From assembly GCA_036345935.2 (NCBI GenBank), contig JADWOT020000003.1, positions 13,741,901-13,805,900 on the forward strand: a stretch of 64,000 bases of DNA, given 5' to 3'. The DNA is from Taenia hydatigena. Its lineage: Eukaryota; Platyhelminthes; Cestoda; Cyclophyllidea; Taeniidae. The position numbers and the translations under genes were made by a program. This document shows, piece by piece, positions 57,851 to 64,000 of this stretch (its first letter is position 1; each line of letters starts with the position of its first letter). Under the pieces are notes generated by a model that ran no database searches, was not told the DNA's origin, and saw only the letters and a program-made list of their open reading frames with translations.

Positions 57851-60736
57851 TAAGTTACCGCCTTCTCAATGATGCACTTTGCGCTTTCTCATGTCCCACT
57901 TTTGAGGAGTTAATGGGTATTCACCACACTTTTAGAAAGGAAAAGAAATAAGGGAAATGATTGGAGTTAAGGAATAAATGGTCCCACAGACCAAATTCTC
58001 TCTTTTGATAGGAAGGCTAAATTATACTATCCTTCGGTCCGGATTGAGCCTAAATTTTTTAGGGAAGGCAGTTGATGGGTCATAGTAACCCTGTCGAAAT
58101 GAAGTCTTTCAAGCCTTCGTGGGCTGGGTGTCATTAGTGGTGGAGAGTGACTTAGTTCAGACCTTTCTTGCGCTTCTTTTAACTTCATCGTTAGTAGATT
58201 CGACTTTAAGTGTCCAAGACGATTGCTGCTGAAGTTCCTTCTCTAATATAAACCTTTAGGCCGCCAGAGAAGGCAGCAGACAGAAAAGTAGTGGAAGTGT
58301 AATTTTCTTATTCATGTTAAAGGGAGTACAACCCCCATCTTTTTAATTATATTTTTATGAAATCTGGGAACTTGGTGTCCATTTTTTGTACACAGAAAGC
58401 AGGTTTATCCATCCTCCGGTTTACAGATGACGATAAAGCGATACCACATTAGACAGGAATATTTCTACCTGACTTTAAATGAACCAAAATGGATGTAAGA
58501 AATCTTTTTTTAAATAACCCCATGCTGGCAACTTTCACTTTCCCTGTTCCGACAAATTATAGGCGCTCGATTGCTTTGACCTCGGTATTTTAAATGTCAG
58601 GGGTCAATAAAGTCGCCATCGAAGGCATTAAAGGGGTGGGGACGTCCATTTCCTCCCACTGAGACTAGTATTTAAGAGGACTTTAAATTAAATTACCGGT
58701 TTTCTGCAATAAATCGGGCCACGAGTTCAGCGTCTTCGCCAAACAAGTAGTATTTTGGGTCAATCGCCCCAGCGGTATTATTATAAATTAGCACAATTTG
58801 CTATCCGCATCTGTCGTGGACGCCAAAAGAATGGGAAGGAGTCTACATGCCCTATGGTGTCGAGTCTATCCCCCGTCTACTTCACAGCATTCGCCGCGAG
58901 TAGTAAATTTTGGAGACAGGCAGAAAAGAAGAAAAAGGGACATACAATTTATCAGAGAGGTGTGTAAATTACTACGGTGCATCGCTTTGATTTGAATCAC
59001 GAAGTCGTATTTTTAACAAATGAAAGCAGAATGTTGTAGATGGAAGGAGAAGGAGGATGGAAGCACTTTCATTGAATTGACCTAGCAGAGTGTGCTGCCG
59101 GACCCGAATTGCTGAGAGGTAAAGTCTTGGTTGACAGCCTTAAAATTTTATAATTCTTGTGCGCCAGTTTTTTTCTCTTAGAATTAGACTGTAGCGAAGT
59201 AACAACATGCTTTAAGTTGACGGATGTCCATGATTACTTGTCAGATCATTTCCAAGTGCTCATGGGCTAGGCGGATCTTTAAACAGTTCCTGCGCACCTT
59301 TAGTTCTCTTAAGATATACGGGTTGACAATTTTGCTTGAACTTGCATTGGACAAAAGGTCACTGAGAGTTAACTGCATGAGCATCTCAAAGAAGAGACTA
59401 AAGTGAACCGAACCTTAGGCAGTTAGAGAGAGAGAGCATCTTCTCCTCTCATAAAAATGTGGGTAAAGGCATCTTCACCTCTTTGTAGAGGGAAGTGGAA
59501 GTGGAAGTGAAGAAAGAGGAGGAAAATGTCAGCCAGAGAGAAAAATTTTAGCCTACCCTGCATGTCGGCTGCTGTTGTTGTTGATATTTTCGTCAGACAC
59601 TCTCCACCCATCCCTCCCATCCACCCACAAATAATTCAATTAAGGCAAATATTTGTATGTGTGTTGTCGGTGTGTGTGCGTGTGTGTTTGTGTAGCTGAG
59701 CGGAGTGGGGTGGTTGCCCACATACACACACACACACACACACAACCGTCCACCTGACAAAGAAGACAGATTTTTCCTTCCACTCGCCTTCACTTCTCTG
59801 ATCTCCTACAAGCTTCATCCTCCTCCCTAGTCTTCACTTCGTTTGCTAGTCGTTGTCGGTAAACATTAGTGACGATTGGCACAGACATGTAACTCTGCCG
59901 CATACACAAATAAGCAGTAAAGAAAGGGCAAACTGGGGGCTAGATTAATCTGACCCGAAAAAATTTTGCCGACGGCGTGGGAGAATTGGTGGAACCATGT
60001 AGACGTCTGATTTTACCTTAAAATTGAGTTCCAAAAGTAGGGCTTTGCGGGACCACAAATCTGTGCTGGAGAGATCTCGAGATGAGGAATGAGAGCGAGA
60101 GTGTGCCGAACCCACCGCACATGCCGTTCGCGTTGTCGGACGCGGAGTGCGGAAAACCCCAGAAAGACGAGGGGATTTTTCCCAGTGAGACAAGTTCCAC
60201 CACACACACGCATACATACACAGGTAGGAGGCACTTCCACACACCGAGTTGCCTTTGCAATGAACAACTTTGGACCCACTTCCTCCTTTTTTTTCCACAC
60301 CGCCATCATCAAAGACTTTGGCTCGAAATCTGGCCCAACTGAGCTGCCTTTGGCACATGTAACGATGCTGTTTGTGTGAGTGTTTTTCTCGAGCTAAAAA
60401 CAACCCAGCAGCTGTATCCATTGTCCACTTATTCATCCGTACCTCTCATACACCTTAACTCTATCCACTGTCAAAATAATCATCCAGTAAAATAATACTG
60501 CACCAGTTTCAGGCTGTAAAAGAGGAGAAGTGAAGAATTTAAATGTGACTCATAGGGGAAGCATTTAAGTAATCCTGGGTAATCGCTTAAGGCTTTGAAG
60601 CGCAGCCTGGGTCAAATGTTCTCTCCCCCGCCCTCTCATGACCCAAGAGAAATTTGAAACCATTAGTCATGGTTTCCATGTCATTGAGCATTTTCCCATC
60701 GAACAAATTTCATCTACTTTAGGAACTTCCATCTAG
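57851..60736. other. Interval upstream of the NOTUM start exon
   Basis: No recognised coding exon. Contains the TG/CA microsatellite pair described separately and a 163-codon minus-strand open frame (59945-60436) that shows no family features and overlaps open frames on the other strand, so I treat it as chance. Confidence 0.4.
59656..59745. repeat. (TG)n and (CA)n microsatellites in opposed orientation
   Basis: A TG-rich tract at about 59656-59693 and a (CA) run at about 59723-59745, 30 bp apart. Together they could fold into a hairpin in single-stranded form. Confidence 0.8.
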
Positions 60737-63700
60737 ATGAAAAGGCTTGACACTTGGAAGAGCGTTCTCCTCCTACTAATGACACTCCAAGTTCTCCGAT
60801 TGCGAGGTTTTGTTCAGGCCTATCGACGAATGAGTATTGCGGTGAATGCCTCTACAGTGAATCCCCACTACTGGTACCGTCAATCGCCTCTTGGTCTACC
60901 GTCCTGGTACACTCACAGCAGTACCACCTTTCGCAATCACAAGGTCTTCCAACTTCGCTTCCTCATCCAATCGGATGTTAGATGCAATGACGGAACGAGA
61001 GCAGGGTTAGTGACCCTCCTTAAAACAATTTTACCTCTAGTCAGGGTAGAATTGGCTGTTGGCTCTAAAGCTTCATGAAAAGTTAATTTAAGGAGAGTAT
61101 TCATGCGCCATAGTTGATATAGAGCTTGGAGACATACTTTTCCGGTTTACTGACAACCTCTTTGATGTCCATTGACCTGCCGACTGCATCCGCTTGGCAC
61201 ATGTGATCTACAAACACTGAGACAAATTTCACTCACAAATTCAACTAACATGAAATCATTAATCGCCTTTACTATACGTAGGTTAAAGAGATAGCGAAAA
61301 TTTTGCACTAACCATCCCGAAACTTGCCTAATCTGTAAGCCAAAAAAATGTTTTAAGAAAGACACAGGCAGATGTGAGGAAATCAGTTTGTGCCAATTAG
61401 GCGTGCTCCTGAAAGGAAAAGAAGACCTTTTTCTCCTGTGCCACCCCGGTAAATGCCGATGTGGCAGTCTTTGATTAGTTCAAAGTTGTCTTGATCAGGC
61501 TTGAAATGCCTGACCTTCACGACTTTCGTCGGCTTGCTTCCCTGCCTCCACGCCTGTGTGCCAAACTTCTTCTTCTTCTCTGCCCTGTTCTCCTTCCTCT
61601 TCTCCTTCTGCTTCTTGGTCAAAAAGTGAAAAAGTCCCATATTTGTCGGCAAAGACGGCGAAGCCTTTCATGCCGTTATTTTTGTCAACGAACTAGACTT
61701 CCTAAGTTTGCAAAATCACTTCGAATTTTCACATTTCTACGCTTCGCGGTGCGCAACAATGAAGTCCTAGTTGGATGGTTACATCAAACTTATCTAACCT
61801 AAAAAGACTTATGATATTTAAAGGAAAAGTTTACTGCCGTTTTGGCGGCGGAATACTCGTTTCTGCTTTGAAAGACTCCACATCAAAGAGCCAATACAAG
61901 ATTTGAAATTCACTTCTGTGGAGTCCAATGGATGACTGGTGCTTCTTTCAACCATTACAGACAAGCCAGTTTACTGTCCAACTACGACATCCACTGCTGT
62001 TCAAGGACTGCTACTTCAAAGAAAACCGGCCGACAAGACCCATGTCACCTATGCGTGACGATGCCGGAATCAGATAAGAAAATTGGGAAGCCATATGCAT
62101 GCGGCATGGATAGAAAGGGTATTTGTAGGTTTCAAAGTAGTAGCAGTGTTTTACCAGCCATATCAGAGGTGAAGAAAGAGGAGTAAAATGTTTCCCATTT
62201 TCTCAAAGTCGGAGGGGATGTATCGCATTCCTTGTCTAGTTAGGACATCCCTTTTGCCGGCCTGTCGGCGCAGAAGATGTAGAGCTTTGAACAACCTTTT
62301 TGGCGCAACTCCGCCAATTAGCAGTAGGCTTTTTTGGGTAGGCCTCCTTTTAATGAAAGGTCACGGCATGATGTGATGTGAGCTTTGGGCCGATACAAAC
62401 GCCTGCTGGGAGAAGAAGAAGACGAAGAAGGTGAGGGCTAGGAGGAAGCAGCGGAGGAAGCGAAAGGAACTATCTGCCGGACTGTCGGCAATTTCTTTAA
62501 CCGACTGTTTCGAAAAAAGAGCAAATATTCTGTGTTGATTTAGGGCGCCTTTGTGTAGTTTGTAGGCCAGATATTACGAGATGCAAACTTACCACAAATT
62601 TGCAGAGAGATGGTAAATTCAAAGTGAATTACATATGGGAGAAATTGTTGAGTAAATTTGGTAATAGATTTAGTGGAATTAGTTGTGAAGAGGTGAAGAT
62701 AAAATTTATTGATGGCGTTCTTTCCCTATTTCTTGCTTTCGTTTCTCTGTCTTCTGGTAATAAGACCACCTGCCAAGAATCTGCATTTAGGATGCTTTTT
62801 TCTTCTCGCAAGAAATTGAGAGAAGTGGAAGGGATCGGCCGTTTGACAGCCGACATCATACTGACAGGTCTCCACGCTTCAACGTCTGACATCCAAAGGA
62901 GTGAATATACAAATAGAATTTGCTGCTACTCCTCCTCCTGTTGTTACTTAACATCCCACTGAATAAATAGTTGTAGCACAGCCATGTTAAAGGGATGTTA
63001 AAAATGCGGATTATTCCCAAGCATTGTGCATTAAAAATTTGAGATTTACCACCACTTTTCTTGAATTAATTAATGAGACTATTTCCTCAATCCCTGCCGT
63101 CCTCACTTCGGAAATTGTGAAAGAAAAAATAGGCGATGAAATTCACTAAAGAAGCAACACTTTATTTATTTTTTGCGCACTACATTTAATACAAATAAAG
63201 TCGACGAAAAGTTATTTTGATCACAGTAAGGGCGGTCACTTCGCGTTGCTATTTATGCTACTAACAAAGTTTAAGTAAAAATAGTAGTATAACAGAGCAC
63301 TGAATAAAGTGTAAGCTACTTGGCTCTACAGCTACTACGTCCGACGCTCAAAGGATCTAAAATCGCGAAATTGGATGATCTACTTAGAGGGTGGATGGTA
63401 CTGTTTCGACGAGGCGACGTGCATCTCTCGACAAATCACAAATCATGCCCTCTTCTCCTCTCGCACTTGGCACATGATTCGGTACAGTGAGTTATCCCCA
63501 TTGACATTTTAACAGCATATTTATAGTCGGTGGTGTGCTCTCCTGGGACGATCGGATCAATCCTAATTATCATAATTACAACACTATGTAAGTCATCGCT
63601 CATACGAATTCCAACTCCTTCTAGATTCGTCCCTTACTGTTCCAGTGATCTGTGGACAGGCAAGAAACGCGAAAGAACCGGAGGTAAAGCCATTCAAACG

Positions 63701-63870
63701 TCGTTTTTGAAATGTTGATAATTTATTTTCCTTAAAAAAAACAGCGCGATTTTTTTGTTAATTATAGGCTACTATTTTCATGGATCACGAATTCTAACAG
63801 CGGTTATTGATGATCTACTCAGACAACCTGAGTTTACCAGCGCCGATAAAGTCGTATTTGCAGGCTCTAG
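60737..63870 (+). CDS. NOTUM: NOTUM palmitoleoyl-protein carboxylesterase (N-terminal 215 residues; runs off right edge)
   Basis: Secreted alpha/beta hydrolase that removes the palmitoleate from Wnt proteins and so shuts off Wnt signalling; in planarians it controls anterior identity. Exons 60737-61005, 63332-63486, 63527-63587, 63625-63683 and 63768-63870 join in phase. Signal peptide MKRLDTWKSVLLLLMTLQVL, an N-glycosylation site NAS at 37-39, CNDGTRAGYY (human CNDGSPAGYY), MIYLEGGWYCFDEATC with the oxyanion-hole GGW, FVPYCSSDLWTG, and KVVFAGS, which leads into the nucleophile motif GSSAGG. The catalytic Ser, Asp and His are beyond the window. The exon 5 donor AG/GTTAGT is in phase 2. The intron after exon 1 is 2.3 kb; the next three are 40, 37 and 84 nt. 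Confidence 0.95.
61383..61652 (-). other. Antisense open frame inside NOTUM intron 1
   Basis: 89 codons: a Lys/Glu-rich stretch (TKKQKEKRKENRAEKKKK) followed by VVKVRHFKPDQDNFELIKDC. The basic part simply reflects a CT-rich tract on the plus strand. No family recognised, no promoter or poly(A) signal seen. Probably chance, kept because the second half is not low complexity. Confidence 0.15.
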
Positions 63871-64000
63871 GTTAGTGATTAAGTGCTCTATGCTAATCAA
63901 GTTGGATAACAGTCTTTCAAAATGGGAAACACAAAAAGGAATCTTAAAGGCTGCCCCGTATTTCACCATTATTCACTTTTTAATAAGTTGATGTGGATTT

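Noticed and set aside
59945..60436. 163-codon minus-strand frame upstream of NOTUM
   Set aside because: Overlaps several other open frames on both strands in a GC-richer stretch, has no signal, domain or splice features, and includes translated microsatellite-like sequence.
62600..62962. 120-codon plus-strand frame in NOTUM intron 1 with a helix-hairpin-helix-like LREVEGIGRLTADII
   Set aside because: The resemblance is short and isolated. The frame is not in phase with NOTUM exons, has no neighbours, and has simple-sequence content at its end.

Overview
The window looks like nuclear DNA of a flatworm, most probably a parasitic one and perhaps a tapeworm. That reading rests on spliced animal genes in which introns of 29-49 nt, often clustered at the 5' end, sit beside kilobase introns, plus abundant low-copy repeats. 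It is inference; I cannot name a species. Gene identities come from reading translations and matching remembered family sequences; no search was run. Nearly all exon junctions were placed by hand from GT-AG (one GC-AG) sites and reading phase.

Layout. 1-15188 (minus): MSH2, 17 exons, 5'-complete, with its C-terminal ATPase exons lost off the left edge. A small secreted-peptide-like gene (plus, 7539-8586) is nested in one of its introns. 15589-17791 (plus): TUBGCP4, head-to-head with MSH2 across a 400-bp shared promoter region. 17899-27979 (minus): complete 15-exon MTR4/MTREX RNA helicase, tail-to-tail with TUBGCP4; one of its introns carries an inverted, decayed copy of its own exon 13. 28-31.3 kb: gene-poor, with a small inverted-terminal-repeat element family. 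31322-35447 (minus): two tandem calreticulin genes, one ending HEEL and the other KDEL. 37428-39585 (plus): coiled-coil CCDC57-like gene, 5' end not found. 40288-41811 (plus): complete SS18-like gene. 41.8-60.7 kb: repeat-rich accessory stretch containing a near-perfect 1.34-kb inverted repeat and at least three further diverged copies of the same repeat family (A), plus a second family (B). 60737-63870 (plus): first five coding exons of NOTUM, running off the right edge, with a possible TATA-driven 5' UTR exon near 57.7 kb.

Functionally the genes are unrelated housekeeping and developmental genes: mismatch repair, microtubule nucleation, nuclear exosome cofactor, ER chaperones, a ciliary or centrosomal type of coiled coil, a BAF chromatin subunit and a Wnt deacylase. 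The most novel items are the nested peptide precursor, the inverted MTR4 exon copy, and repeat family A with its large inverted repeat and protein-like conserved islands.
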